Source: Penium margaritaceum
Lineage: Eukaryota > Streptophyta > Zygnematophyceae > Desmidiales > Peniaceae
DNA: 64,000 nucleotides
Reading direction: 5' to 3'
NCBI GenBank assembly: GCA_023375785.1
Contig: SZWC01000844.1
Location: forward strand, 145,672 to 209,671
In this document: one piece after another, positions 23,448 to 35,177 of the stretch
How the letters are laid out: each line of letters starts with the position of its first letter
Position numbering within the stretch: position 1 is the stretch's first letter
Program-made: the position numbers and the translations under genes
Notes under the pieces: generated by a model
What the model was told of the DNA's origin: nothing
The model's database searches: none
What the model saw: the letters and a program-made list of their open reading frames with translations, nothing else

Positions 23448-24123
23448 GACCAAAGAGCAGCATGTGGGATGAAAAGGAGGTTGCACGGCTGGGTGTTGTG
23501 TTGATGAAGAGCGCCGTCTTCTTCAGCTTCTCTGCCCAGCTGCTGCCCTCCGCAGTGGCCACTGCTCGCTCGCGCATCTCATGCACCCTCTCCACTTGCC
23601 CTTGGGATTCTGGCCTGTACCGCCCGGAGTGTACGTGGCGCACCCCCCATTCCTCCAGCTCCTCTCTGAAGGCCTCCATGAGTTTGGTGTCATTGTCGTT
23701 GTGCACCACGCTGCATCCACCAAAGTGGTAAAAGATCTCCTCGTGGATGAACTTTGCCGCGGCGGTAGAGCTCTTGTTGGGCACAGCGCGGACCCAGAGG
23801 TACTTCGTGAAGGAGTCCACCGCTCCAATCCAGTACCGGTTCCCTTGGTCACGGTACGCGCGGGGACCATGGAAGTCGATAATGATCTTCTTCAGCGGTT
23901 CGACGATGGGGGACGGTTGGAACAGCGACTGGTCCCGTGGTGTAGTCTTCCTCGCTCGCTCGCACGGGGCGCAGTGCTGCACCACCTCCTTGATGAGAGC
24001 CGCCAGATTTGGCACATGGATTATGGGCGCCAGGCGGTCCTTCAGTGCCTGCGTGCCAGTGTGGTGATGGCGGTGGTAGGCCTCCACCACCGCTCTCTGC
24101 AGCGTGGGCGGAGGCACCCACAA
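23448..24123 (-). pseudogene. Gypsy integrase, zinc-binding and catalytic core
   Basis: The N-terminal HHCC zinc site is visible (His cluster at residues 17-21, C51 and C54 in HCAPC). The catalytic triad follows: D83 in IIDFHGP, D143 in VHNDNDT and E179 in SQGQVERVH, with exactly 35 residues between the second Asp and the Glu (DD35E). The integrase inserts element DNA. After HMLLFG the reading runs into the LTR at 23447, so the rest of the domain is not present next to it. Confidence 0.93.
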
Positions 24124-24141
24124 GACGCGCGGAGTTAGTTT

Positions 24142-27094
24142 CTAGAAGCGTCCATCCTCCCATGCATAATGTTCACACAGACGGGCCAGATCATCCTTCT
24201 TCCTCCGGTCGAACTCAACGCCCAGCCGTATCTCTGGATCCGCGTACACCTTCCACGCCTCCGCCTTCTGCTGCTCCTTGCTACTGGCGCGGAGAAGGAT
24301 GTGGGCAGTCTTCCAGATCCGCCAGTTGTGCGTCTCTATGGGCCCCTTCCTCCCCGCTTTTTCTGCCCATGCTTCACCGGCTTTCATGTTGTCTCCGGCA
24401 CTCTTGCCGGCAGTCTGCGCACTGGCCTCCCATCCTGCTCCACTTTCATCGCCTCAAACTTCTTGCGGTTGTCCTCGTCATAGACTGGCGGCTCTCTGTC
24501 TTATGAATTGGGTGTAGGGAACAGCTGAAGGGTTCCAACCGCTCGAAGTTCCCCTTCGTCCCACTGGTCTCGCGGCCTTGTCTCAGTGGGGCCTCTTGGT
24601 CGTTTGCCGCGTCCGCCAACAGGGTGCCGCTCAATCACCTCCTCCCTTTTCTGCGGGGCCGCTCCCGGGGCCCGTAATAGTCCCTGGCTGCGTGTGATGG
24701 GTTGCTCCTCCCCTGACTCTTGTGGTGATTCACTGATATCGGAGACCACCATCACCGCCGCCTCCTTCTCCATGCGTCCTTTCTTTTATGTCCCCTTGTG
24801 AACGGCTACTGCCGCGGTTTCCCCTAAGACAGGCCGCAGTGAGGGCGGGACCATTTCCGCTCGCATCTGGGCTTTGCGGAAGTCTGCCATTAGGAACTCC
24901 GCTACTTGTGCGGCCTCCCGCTGGGCTTGCGCCAGCTGCTCAGGGGTAACGCTGGAGCTGGAGCCTTCTTGTGTTTGAGGCTGTTTCTACTTCCGCGGCT
25001 CCGCGACCGCTGCCTCGCCCGCCTTCCTTTTCCCTTTTGAGGCGGGAGTAGTTTCCTCTGGGAAAGTCTGCTCTGGCTCCTCACTTCGGCCGGTGTCCGC
25101 TGCAGGCGCTGCCACCCTAGTTTGGCCAACTGTCGCCGTTGCTTTCCTCACCACTGCCGGTGCTTGGGTCTTGAGTTGTGCCTTCCGCCGGAGGGAGCCT
25201 GCAGATAGCTCCGGGCGGTGGCCCTTGGCACCAACCTTGTACCTTTTCACCGTCTACTCTCCTTCTACTACTGCATGCCTCTCCGCTGCTCTAGCTGTCG
25301 TCGTTCCTCCTATTGCCTCTACCGCTGTACTAACTACTCCTACTCCGGTTGCCTCTGTAGCTGCTTGTGTTGCTGCCACTACTTGTGCCTCTGTGGCTGC
25401 TGCCACTGCTACTACTGCTACTGCTACCTCTGTCAACGCTGCCTTTGCCTCTGCTATTGCTACTACTGCTATCTCTACTTCCGCTGCTGCTACCGCTGCT
25501 TCTGCTTCCACCATTATTTCCCCTATGAGCTGCTCCACAGCTTCCTTGTCTGCTTCGTCCGCCGCCTCCCGATCTTGGGCCGCTCGAGTTGCTGCCGCCG
25601 CGGATTCTGCAGCAGCCCGTTCTGCCTGAGCTGCCTCTTCCTCCCACGCCTTCCGCAAACGTTCTTGCATCTACTGCAGTTCAGGGGTGGGTTGGGCGTA
25701 TTCACGTGCCTCTTCCACTTCCGCGTCCCTCTTGCTCTTTTCCTCTCGGCATATCTCAGCCGCCTCCTTGGCCCAGTGCCGCACTTCCTCCTCCCTAAGC
25801 TGCAGTCCTTGTCCCCGCACCGCAGTCCAAAGTCCTCCCGCAATTGCTGTTGCAACCTTGGTGCGTGGTATGGTTTGTAGCGTCAGCGTCCAGCACTTCT
25901 CCATGGCCTCCATCCATGGTCCTCCGGGCACCTAAGTGCTAGCCATCCGCGAACGCTCCTCTTGTGGGTACTGAGCACTCCACCCGGCGTATGCGAGGTT
26001 GAGCAAGTATCCCCACCTCCACTCATCCGCCGCGGATTTTCGTCGTGGGGCCTCTGCCGATCATGGTGCCTGGTCGTTCAGCTCGTATAGGATGAGGGCT
26101 CTGGCCCTTTCTTGGAGCAGATGGGCGTAGCGTCTTTCTGGGCTGCTCCGCTGGTCCCTCCGCACCCTGAGCCACCATACTCGAACGGCCTCCAGTGATG
26201 GATTCGGCCGCTCGGTGTCCAGTAGTTCCGCGACCCTTTTCATGTTAGTTGCCAGCCTTGGGTTGATGCTCAGGGTCTCCCCCAGAGCCTAGACGAGGCG
26301 TTCTGCACCTGCTGTGTCCAGAAATTACATCTGCCTCTCGTGCAGTCCAAGGGCTAGTGCACCTGTTGCCGCTCCCTTCAGCACCACCTACCACATTTTG
26401 CCGAACAGTGAATCCGCGTATTCCGCGTGGATGACTTCCAGAATCTCAGCCAGCAGTTGGAGCATAACGCTGCTCAAAACTTCAAGCAGCAAGGTTGCCT
26501 TGGGCTGCTCCCCGCTATCTCCAGAGCTTTCTTCAAGGTGTGTCCTTGCTCCTTCCATCACCGTTCCGGTGCCTAACAGGGGGTGCGCGGGCTTCCGGGT
26601 TGGGCTACTGCGCGAAGTCGGTGGCAAGTGCAAGAGCACCGTTGTCGCCGCGGAAGGAGCTGGTGCGGTCAGAACCTGGGCCCCATCGCGTCGGTTGGGT
26701 GTCGGTGTAGCAGCTGTTCTTGCTGTTGCTTACGTCGCTCCTCCCGTGGGCTCCGTGTGCCTGAAGGTCCGCGTTGGAGGTGTGCTTGTGGCCGGGCTCT
26801 GTTGCGACGAGCCTATTGATCTTGCCGCAAGCGGCGTGGCTTGTGTTGGTGTTCCTTCCGCGGGACTGGATCACAGTGGGATTGTCGCTGCTGTCGTTGT
26901 GGTCCGTGTCGGGATTGTCCCTGCGGCGGGGCTGGGCCGCGGTGAGGCCGCAGCCACTACTGGTGTGGCCGTCACTGGTGTTGGAGGTGTTCTTGCCGTA
27001 GGGCCAGGTCGGGGCACACCTGCCGCAGCCGCGTGTGATACTGATGCCCTTGCCGGTGGTGTTCTCGTCGTGGGACCCGACCGCGGTGGGGCCG
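24142..27094 (-). other. Low-complexity Ala/Glu/Lys-rich stretch between protease 2 and integrase
   Basis: Minus-strand readings are compositionally extreme: long Ala/Val/Glu runs at about 25254-25670 that look coiled-coil-like (EEEAAQAERAAAESAAAA), charged EEEVRHWAKEAAEICREEKS upstream, and Lys/Arg/Pro-rich text at 24500-25130. No pfam-style domain is recognisable. By position it could be a gag-like or linker region of a second gypsy copy. Plus-strand frames here are shadows. The region is repeatedly interrupted. Confidence 0.4.
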
Positions 27095-27186
27095 CTACCT
27101 CTGGTGGTGGTGTCGGTGTCCGTGCCGGTCGGTGTCCCGTGCCCGTGTTAAGAGCAGGGCAACATAGCTGACATTGGGAGGATTCA

Positions 27187-27201
27187 CCCCCCCCCCCCCC
27201 C
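27187..27201. repeat. Homopolymer C15
   Basis: Fifteen consecutive C bases just past the second protease-like domain, read as a Gly run on the minus strand. A length-unstable tract and a possible base-calling weak point. Confidence 0.9.
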
Positions 27202-27429
27202 GCGACGAAGGCGCGGTCCCTGTGCCTTGCTGGCGAGCCATGGCGATGGTTCCGTGTGCGAGAGCCGAGCTCCGCGTGACCCGTCGGGTGTGTCGAGTGC
27301 CTATGAGAGCTGAGTCAGAGGTGGGTAGAGTCGGGCGGGGAGATGGTCGATGTGAAGTGAAGAGTGGAGTGAATGATCGAACGCCGGAACTCGAAATGAG
27401 ACTGAGGATGCCAGCGCCGATGAATATTT

Positions 27430-27740
27430 TCGCTTGGCGCGGCGCGAGCCAGTCCGCCGCGAGCAGGATGTCATATGTGCGGACGTCGCAAACTTCGACA
27501 GTATGCGCTGCATGTACATTCGCCACATGCATGGGAAGGTCCGCGATCAGTCCGAGCGGCGCGTCGATGTCACCGGTGGACATAGAGAAGGAGAGTCGAG
27601 TGGGCTGGATGAGGTGCTGCATGTGGAGCGAGCGGACCATCCAGAGCGCAATCGTGGTGTATGTGGCACCGGTGTCCACTATGGCCATGAACTTGCGTCT
27701 GCATATCCACACATAACACCATGCCACATGGACCTCAGAT
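27430..27740 (-). pseudogene. Second retropepsin-like protease domain
   Basis: Downstream of RNase H in the same open frame, FMAIVDTGATYTT places a catalytic-type Asp at residue 374 (codon 27674-27676), followed by YDILLAADWLAPRQAKIF. It is clearly related to the first protease: both have an aromatic/basic RRKF or GRKF lead-in and a PTRRLF or PTRLSF motif. Ty3/gypsy pol normally has one protease, placed before RT. The likeliest reading is the start of a second related element joined here; an internal duplication is the alternative. Confidence 0.8.
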
Positions 27741-28389
27741 GGTGCGGGTAGTCCGGGGGTGAGGGCCATGGGTGACCAGGTACGGGAGGCACGTGCGGCG
27801 GCATCACGCGCACTAGAGTGAGTGAGGAGGATGCATCTGGATAGCAAGAAGATTCCGGTCATGCTGTCTCGCGTGCATGAGAGGCGGACGCCAAGAGGAT
27901 AAAGGGAGGGATTGTGAGTGGTGAAGAGGACACGAAGACTTTCCGCGGACTCAAGGGAGTGAAGAAGGAATTCTACCAGGGTGAGGGGATGGCAGTTATC
28001 GAGGAGTGGGATAGCGGGAACACGAGGAGTGTGCAGGTTGCTTGTGGGGCAGGTATGTGGTGCAGCGGCGGACGGTCGCGAGGTTCGCGGAGGTGCATGT
28101 CGTGGGGGAAAATAGGGTGCGATTTCCTCTAGCGTCCAGCCGCGGATGGTGGGGTTGTACCGACGAGCCAGCTGTAGTCCAGACATGGAGAGGGCTGGTA
28201 GGGTCTCCGCGAGTACTTCCTCCGCGGTAGGGTCATGTTCATTCAGGAATTGCAAGGCAACCTCCTGTTCCTCCTCATCAAATGCTCGTGCCACTCCCTC
28301 CCATTGCGCTTCAGTGTCTGGTGGCGGTGCCAGGACATCAAGGATATGCTCCGCGGCATCCAGAGGTGCCTGGTCAGGTTCTGGCCAGT

Positions 28390-28795
28390 CATGGCGCGAA
28401 AGTCGGCTCAGAGCATCCGCGTTGCGGTTGGCAACCGCCGGCTGGTACTTGATCTTCATGTTGTAGCCGTGCAGGAGGAGGGCCCACTTGGCTAGGATGC
28501 CCTCGTGGTTCTGGGTGGTGAGGAGCCATTGGAGAGCCTGATGGTCCGTGAAGACCGTGAATGGCTTGCCATTCTTTATGTAGTCGCGGAAGTATTGGAG
28601 TGCCCAGAGGACAGCCAGGCACTCGCCTTTCACCGGCTGGTACTTCCGCTCTCCTTCGGTGAGAGCATGACTGGCGTACGCAATCACCTTCTGGGTTGGT
28701 TCCTGCATTGTATGGGATAGGATGGCGCCCAGCCCGTCCCGCGACCAGTCAGTGGTGATGGAGAATGGGAGGTTGAAGTCGGGGAACTCGAGCAT
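28390..28795 (-). pseudogene. RNase H domain of the gypsy pol
   Basis: The first ~130 residues of a long minus-strand frame give ITTDWSRDGLGAIL, VIAYASHALTEGE, YQPVKGECLAVLWALQYFR, FTVFTDHQALQWLL and NRNADALSRL, the standard sequence of the RT-linked RNase H of Ty3/gypsy elements, which removes the RNA strand during reverse transcription. It follows the RT reading directly. Confidence 0.92.
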
Positions 28796-28802
28796 GGGTG
28801 CG

Positions 28803-29693
28803 TTAACTAGGTGGTGCTTGATTTCCGCCCAGGCGTCCGTGCATTATGATGTCCAGTGAAACAGCACATCCTGGTGCGTCAACTCCTGGGGTGGCTTGAT
28901 GATGCATGCGTGGTCGCGGACAAACTTCTGGTAGAAAGACAAAACCCAGGAAGATTTTGACTTGTCCCGCGGTAGTGGGCTGACGCCACTCCTGCACTGC
29001 CGCAATCTTCTCGGGATCAGTCTTGATGCCATCCGCACTCATCACAAAGCCAAGGAACTCCATTTCCGCAGCTGTGATGGAGCACTTGGCTGCCTTGAGC
29101 TTGATGTCGGCCTTGCGGAGGGCAGCGAACACAGCGGCCATGGAGGAGAACAGCTCTTCGAAACTGTGCGCCGCAACCATGATGTCGTCAATGTAGCAGC
29201 TGACATTGGGGATACCGTGGAGGGTGGAGTCCATGACCCGCTGGAACGTTGCACTGGCATTGCGGAGTCCAAAGGACATGCGCGTGAACGCGTATAGACC
29301 CTCTGGCATCACGAATGCTGTCTTGGCAATGGAGTCTGAGTGCTTGGGGACGGCATGGAAGGCAGCCTTGACGTCGAGCTTTGCGAACCATCCGCGACCC
29401 TGTTGCCGCTCCTCTATGTCGACGATCAGCGGCATGGGGTATGCATCCTCCTTGGTCACACGGTCGAGGTCGCGGAAGTTGACGCAGAATTGTTTGGACC
29501 CATTCGGTTTCCCCATGATGACCAAGTTGGCACGCCAGGGGCCGACGATGGGGACAATCACCCCTTGCGCCTTGAATTCTGCGAGCCCCTCTGTGATGAT
29601 CTTCTCTTGCTCAGGGAGGATGCGCCGTAGCTTCTGTTTTGTGGGCATGGAATCCCCCATGGAGATGACGTGGAACGCTTCCACCGCCCCCAA
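28803..29693 (-). pseudogene. Ty3/gypsy reverse transcriptase
   Basis: Reads the canonical RT blocks in order: WRANLVIMGKPNGSKQFCVN (fingers), WFAKLDVKAAFHA with the first catalytic Asp at residue 107, FGLRNASATFQRVMD, and CYIDDIMV with the catalytic Asp pair at residues 169-170 (YIDD, a common gypsy variant of YVDD). Next come AAKCSITAAEMEFLGFVMSA and the TDPEKIAAVQEW block that precedes RNase H. It copies element RNA into DNA in this family. Broken copy. Confidence 0.95.
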
Positions 29694-29951
29694 GTCAACT
29701 GCAGATCAAGGAAAGATGTCTGCGAATGCGTCCAGTAGGTCGAGGAAGTCTTGCTTTTGTGGTGGGGAGAGTCGTGAATGGAGCATGTGATCCCATTTTG
29801 GTGGTGGTAGTGGCGCTGTCTCGCGGAGTGGTTAGAACTCCTCTTCCTCCTCAAGTGGAGGGCCAGTTCCAAAGACTTGCTGTCCCCTGTTCCACAATCC
29901 CAGGAGGTTGGTCTATACTCCAGGCTCGGTGGACTCTTCCGCGAGTTCCTG

Positions 29952-30653
29952 TCAGTCGCCGGCTGAGATCTGTTCCGCGTCAGGTACATCCGCTGAGAGG
30001 GGTTGTGACTTGTGTGAGTGGGCCTGGGAGTCCTCGGCCGCAGCATCCAGGAGAGAAAAGGATTCTCCGCCGGTGACAGGTATCGCCATCCTGTCACCAA
30101 TGGTGATGGGGCAGTACGCTTCCTCCCCGGACGCGGAGCTGAGTTGCATGATCCCCAGGGAGAAGAGAAGGTTGGCCCACCGCGGTACCAAGTAGTCCAT
30201 GCCCAGGAGCACGTCATATGTCCGGGCTCGCGTAACTTGGACGTTCACCGGCTCATGAAGGGATCCCACCTGCATGGGAAGGTCGTGAACTTCCCCGTCT
30301 CCATAGTCCATTCCGCCCGCCGAGTTGGTGAAGAGGCGGCGCGTTGGGAGGGTGCAGTCTGCCCATCCGACCACCAGGAGGATGCGGAACGCCACGGTGG
30401 TGTGAGTGGCTCCCGTGTCGATGATGGCCAGGAACTTCCTTCCGTAGATCCAAATCACACAGCAGGCAACCTCGTAGTGGTTGTCGTCCCGTCGCGGTGG
30501 TTCCAAGGGCTGTGGTGCCCATCCCCACTCTCCTTCCGCGAGACTCAGTGCCAAAGACGTCTTGGGTACCGCACGGTGGGTGTTTTGTGTGCCGGGTGTA
30601 CGCGTGACACAGTTGAGAGAGATGCCCACAGCTTGGAGGCGTTGATTGGCCAT
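29952..30653 (-). pseudogene. Retropepsin-like aspartic protease (first copy)
   Basis: A 233-residue frame carries FLAIIDTGATH with the catalytic Asp at residue 79 (codon at 30417-30419), in the D-T-G context of retroviral-type aspartic proteases. About 95 residues on is YDVLLGMDYL, matching the conserved (I/V)LG.D.L that follows the active site in Ty3/gypsy proteases. The family cuts gag-pol polyproteins. It lies between the zinc knuckle and RT as expected. Confidence 0.85.
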
Positions 30654-31295
30654 GGCGAACTCCTCCTTTAGTCATGGTGCAATCTCAAGATGAATGCGGA
30701 GGAACTCAAAAAAATTGACTTCCGCAATGGGGGTGGTAAAGAGGCGTTGGACGGGGTCAGTGCTTCTCTTCGCGACTACTGGAGCTATATTGGGCGTCTG
30801 CAAAGATGGGGTTGGTTGCTACTCCACCGGGAGTGGTGGTTTTGCCTGTCGTCGTTTCTCCGGCACATCGGTGCGATTGACAACTGCCTCGTGGAATTGC
30901 TCCTCCGCTGCCTCTGCTTTGCACCTCAGGTCCTCTTGTACCCTGGCGGCCACCTGTAGGTCCCATCCACGCAGGCACAATGCTTGGGCTTGTGCGATGA
31001 GAGTCGTTTCTTCGGTAGTGGGAGTTACCTCTCTGGTCTCGTCCTCCACCATCGGTAGTCCCAATTTGACGTTGCGGGCTCCGCTCTCGGGGTTCACGGA
31101 TGCCTGTGGGTTGGACAGAATGCCTTGTCCGCCTAGGGCAGCTTGGGATTGATGATCCGATGCCTGTCGCCCAGCTGGCATCTGCTGCTGCTGCTGCTGA
31201 CTTGGCCATGCCTGGTTGTAATATTGCTGCCAGTGCTGGACCATGGGGTCCTTCCGCATGGGATCAGTGCGCGGAGCACCATGTCGTTTGCGCGG

Positions 31296-31337
31296 GCAAT
31301 CCCGAGCGATATGCTCCAAACTCTGGCAGGTGTAGCA
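31296..31337 (-). other. CCHC zinc knuckle of gag
   Basis: Fourteen residues, CYTCQSLEHIARDC, fit C-X2-C-X4-H-X4-C exactly and are followed by the basic PRKR. Knuckles of this type bind the element's RNA in gag nucleocapsid. Located between the capsid-like segment and the protease. Confidence 0.9.
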
Positions 31338-31644
31338 CGCATTTGGCTTCTCCTGCTGCGGAGGCAGAGCATGTGAAGATGAGGGTGTATGGGTGTCGCC
31401 GCCCTGGTATTGTCAGGTTGACCGCTGTCGGGTGAAGATGGCCGTAGCGTCCCGCACCGCATCTTGAAGGGACAGATAGCGGTCAGCGACCATGAGACTG
31501 CTGATCTTGTCCGGAAGTGCGCGAATGAGGTTCTGCAGCAGTACCCACAGCGGTAGACCTTCCCCCTGCGGACTTTTGGCCACTGAGGCCCAGGTCAGGA
31601 ACTAGTCCAAACATCTACGGATGTCATTGTCCTTGTGCATGACC

Positions 31645-31893
31645 TCTTCTCAATCTTTCGCAGTGCTTCTTCCTTTGTCAAGTGTTTGAAGCGCTCGATG
31701 AGGGCGTTGCCAAAGTCCTCGAAAGATGGTAAAGGAGCTCGTGCGTTGTACCAGTCCGCTGCCGCTTCGTGGACGTGAAGTTCTGCGGTGGTAAGAGAGA
31801 GGTCGGGCGGAATCCGGCCGATGCTAGCGTAGAGGGTGATTTGTTTGAGCCAGACCCAGGGGTCTTCCTCCGGGGCACCCTTAAAGGAATCCA
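31645..31893 (-). pseudogene. Retrotransposon gag capsid-like segment
   Basis: About 83 codons on the minus strand show the Ty3/gypsy gag (Retrotrans_gag) pattern: an F.G.PEEDPWVWL start, LHVHEAAADWYNA in the middle (the conserved A..WY), then FEDFGNALIERFKHL (the conserved F...F). The protein of this family forms the element's capsid. It sits upstream of the zinc knuckle in the expected order. It is part of a broken copy. Confidence 0.8.
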
Positions 31894-32169
31894 GCCGGGG
31901 AATGTTGGCGGGCTCGGAACGGATGTATTGCAGCTACGGGACGGTGCTGTGGTTAGTCGTCAACGCAGTCACAACATGTGGCGGGGGAAGGATTGCAGGT
32001 GAAGCTGCGGAGTATCCACTTGGAGGGGTCGGCATCTGGAGCTGCTCCGCGATAATGGGAAGGTTTTCTTGCGTAGGATGGAGAGGCATGTACCAGAAAG
32101 AGGGAGCGGATGTGCAGGCTGTGTAGAGTGTGGATAAGAATGTTGTCCTAGGCGGCAGACCCTGAGTCC

Positions 32170-33892
32170 CCTATATCAGTGGCGCCGTTGTCTGGGGCAC
32201 CCAGTACGTCTGAGCAGGTGGGACCGCAGCCGCGGGGTGGAGAGGAATTGTTGGTCTAGCGTTGGCGGTCGGGTGCGGATTCCCTTGAGCTGTTGCGGGG
32301 GCAGGTATAAATGGCTTTGTGCAGTTGGTTGTGGCATTGGCAGCGAGGCCTGAGGAGCCGCTCTGACTGGCATTGTTCAAGCCAGCTACTGGTGGGGGAG
32401 CTGCTGATAAGCGGGCATGGGTGGCTGCGGCAGAATGTTGGGTACGAGCGTCTGCGGCATCATTCACACCGGCATTGGACCCATGTGCTGCTTTGTCTGG
32501 GTCATCCATAGGGCTGGCGTGGCCGCGGAAGGCTGCGTCATGGTCGTCCGTTGTGCTCCGCCTCCGATCGTCCGCTGCTGATGATTGGTTGGTTGGGTCG
32601 CGGTCAGTGGGGGCTGGGCCGTATTCCCCTAGCGGGCGGCGACCCCTCCGGGTTGGAACATCTGTTGTGGCGGTTGCGTGACTGTGGAGGGCCTTCTCAT
32701 CACCCCCGCTTGCATCATGAGCTGCGGTGGCGGATGTGCTAGCTGCTGCGGTCCCGCCGCAGGCAGATGCTGCATGGCTCCCGTCTGCATATTGCTCACC
32801 ATCACCTGCTACTGCGGTGGTGTACTTGGTGCAAGCTGCTGCGGGGGCGCCCCAGTTGGCAGAGTAACCAAATTCAGCTGTGGCGTATGCGGCTGCATTG
32901 GCCCGGACGCGGGGAGCTGCGGCGCCGTCCCTGCCTGCCCGCCCCCCATGTGTGGCTGTAGCGAGTACCTCAGTAGCTGAGCCACTCGAATTGCCTTTAG
33001 TTGCGCGGCTGCGCCTGTGGCGATCATTCCCATGGTTAGAGGAGTCTGACTCATGGGGAGTTGGTTCACCAGTGGCTGCGCGGCTCCTGATGCCTGCGCG
33101 AACACGGGCATCCCCATCTGTATGCTTTTCGTGGGCTATGCTGATGTGGCCATCTGCTGCTGTTGCAAGCCGGGTATGGGAGGTTCCGCAGTCAGGACTC
33201 CCATGATTACCCCAGCCTGCTGCTACGGTGGGTTCATGTCCTGTGGCATCCCAAAGGCGGGGGCTAGGAGTCCTACCCGCTGCAGTTGCGCTGAGGTATG
33301 CTGCTCGTCCGGTGCTGGTGCCTCAGGGATCCCTGAATCCTCAGGGCTCAGCGGTAAGGGTCGCGGATGTGCTGGCGGGGGCGTGTGCTGCGACTCCGTT
33401 CCGCCAGTATCCTGCTGCTACTGCCCGCCACAATGCCGATACACCAATCCGCGATAAGCCTCGAGTTCTCTACCACCGGAGGTTACCTCCAGCAAAGGTA
33501 GTGCATCGGAGAACCACGGCGCCCCAAGCGGCACATTCTGCTGGCCCTCTTGTCCCTGCTGCTGCTGGACTGATCCATGACTGTCAGAACTGTGGACACT
33601 CTCCACCTCCACGTCTTCACCCAGCGCATCCATAATGCGGCACCAGTACAGCTGCTCCAACCACTAGGTCACTCGTCGGTGCTGAGCGAGCGGATCGAGG
33701 CCTGGTGAGGAGTCCACTGGCGTGCGGAACAGCACCAGTGAGGAGTCCCTGCTTCCCGCGTAGGTCGCGGCCCATCGTCGGAGGAAAAACCGCGCTAATG
33801 GCTGCTACTGCTGACGCCCGGTGTCCTGATGCACAAGGCTGGCCGTCGACATCAACGACTGATCTGGAAGGCACGTGCAGTTCTACTGGCAA
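32170..33892 (-). pseudogene. Gln/Pro/Met-rich gag-like N-terminal region (gypsy fossil)
   Basis: The minus-strand reading in this stretch is dominated by Gln, Pro, Ala and Met (for example QQQQGQEGQQNVP, PPQQLAPSTPPQ). It lies between the probable LTR and the capsid-like segment, the usual place for the N-terminal part of gag or a leader ORF. It has no recognised domain and is interrupted, in keeping with an old copy. Confidence 0.5.
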
Positions 33893-33945
33893 ATAGCAAA
33901 GAACTATCCACGCTCATCGCACCATGACACTGATACCCCCAATTT

Positions 33946-35177
33946 TGTTGCACCCTTTATTGCATCCGCGGATGTCTGCGCTCCGCGCTATTTCGCGGAT
34001 CAGGCACTATCACCACCACCACTATGCACGTTAAATAAGCAGTGACGCTTACACGTCAACTTCAGATGGTGAACAACTCCGCGGTCCACCGGTCTGGATT
34101 TCTGCGCACGGACCTCACCAATGTGTGTCACTCCGCGGTCCACTTCTTCCCACCCGGGAGTCCACCACCTCGTGGCGTCCGACTCCTCTCCACGGAACCC
34201 TTGTTCCACGGATGTGTGTAAGCAAGGGAAACCGACGGAAGCTCACTCCACTCGGACTTTTGGTTCTTCCTGCACTTAGTCCCCCAGTCCGCGGACTGGA
34301 CTCCGAGAGTAACGAAAGGCAAGAGGGCAGTGGGCAGGGAACACAGATGAGAGTGGGTAAAGTGTCTTTGATGAAAGCTTGTAATGCGGAGTACACGGAA
34401 TGCTCGAGAGGCAAGCAAGACTGAGTTGCACTTATGCTACTACTACTGCGGCCCTTTTCTACTCAGGACTCCGCACGGTGTGTCTACACCCCGTAGGTAT
34501 CATCCTTCTCACAACACCTCTCTCTTCCTACTTGGACTCCACGCGGTGCGGCTACGTATCGTGGGTCTCGTCCTTACCCACACACACACATGCACTGCAT
34601 ATCATCTACTGATCACTTTCTTCAACAGCGGCTCGTGCACGCGGTTCTTTGTGTTCTTCCTTGAATCTTCGTCCTCCGCAGTGCGTCCTCCCGGTCCTCC
34701 TCCTTGATCACCGCTGTCAGCCTTGTGCTCTGATTGGTCGCGCTCCTACTGCCTCCCTCCTGACATCCAGTTCAGCCGGTGGATGTCTTGCACGTCTGAC
34801 GCGCATGCTTCACTTCCACCTCTCCACGGCTTCGTCTCATGCTCCTTTTCCACCGCAGACTCTCATCCCCGCCTTTCCCGCCTCTTTTCGCCTCCTCCGC
34901 AACAAGCACTTTCAATAGCTGTACAAAGGCCGCCGCTGGCTATTGGTGCCTTGGAGACAACTCTCCCGCCAACCCATCTTTTCCGCCACCGCCACTGGAT
35001 TCCGCGCCACCCCACACTCTACCGCAATCTCATTGCAGGAGCCAGCTTTCCGCGCAGATCCTCCATTGTTCCGCGGTCCTTGTCTAGGTCTTCTCCGCGG
35101 ATCTGCCAGACCGCGGAGACACATTTCCGCGGATTAGCCACTTCTGCTGCAGAGATGTGGTGGATTTCCGCCTGACA
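33946..35177 (-). repeat. Probable 5' LTR of the gypsy element
   Basis: 1,232 bp with TG at its left edge (TGTTGCACCC) and CA at its right edge (CGCCTGACA), lying between the gag start and the satellite. On the minus strand the edge is followed by a GGGGGTATCAG stretch that partly resembles the initiator-Met primer site. CCGCGG-rich motifs recur through it. I cannot find its partner, so the LTR assignment rests on position and ends. Confidence 0.45.

Larger units (their letters stand above)
23448..35177 (-). mobile_element. Ty3/gypsy LTR-retrotransposon remains, minus strand
   Basis: Reading the minus strand from right to left: a probable LTR (33946-35177), a Gln/Pro-rich gag-like region, a capsid-like segment, a CCHC zinc knuckle, aspartic protease, RT, RNase H, a second protease-like domain, an Ala/Glu-rich stretch, and an integrase whose reading stops at the neighbouring LTR. 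The gag-PR-RT-RH-IN order is that of Ty3/gypsy. The second protease and the ~3.5 kb before the integrase suggest two related copies fused or nested. The partner LTR is not in the window. The copy is broken in many places (at least ten), so it is old and dead; no age can be set without an LTR pair. Confidence 0.8.

Noticed and set aside
19109-23452. Target-site duplication for the 19114-23447 element
   Set aside because: The flanking five bases (TTACC left, GACCA right) do not match, so no duplication is claimed.
24009-27171. Plus-strand Ala/Val/Cys-rich frames such as those at 25093-25880 and 26314-27171
   Set aside because: Shadows of the minus-strand gypsy remains in GC-rich sequence; they have no domain, and the minus-strand integrase, protease and RT readings explain the region.
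33946-35177. Host gene in plus-strand frames at 34384-35175
   Set aside because: Frames are short, overlapping and Ser/Pro/Leu-rich, with no motif. The TG...CA ends and the position before gag fit an LTR better.
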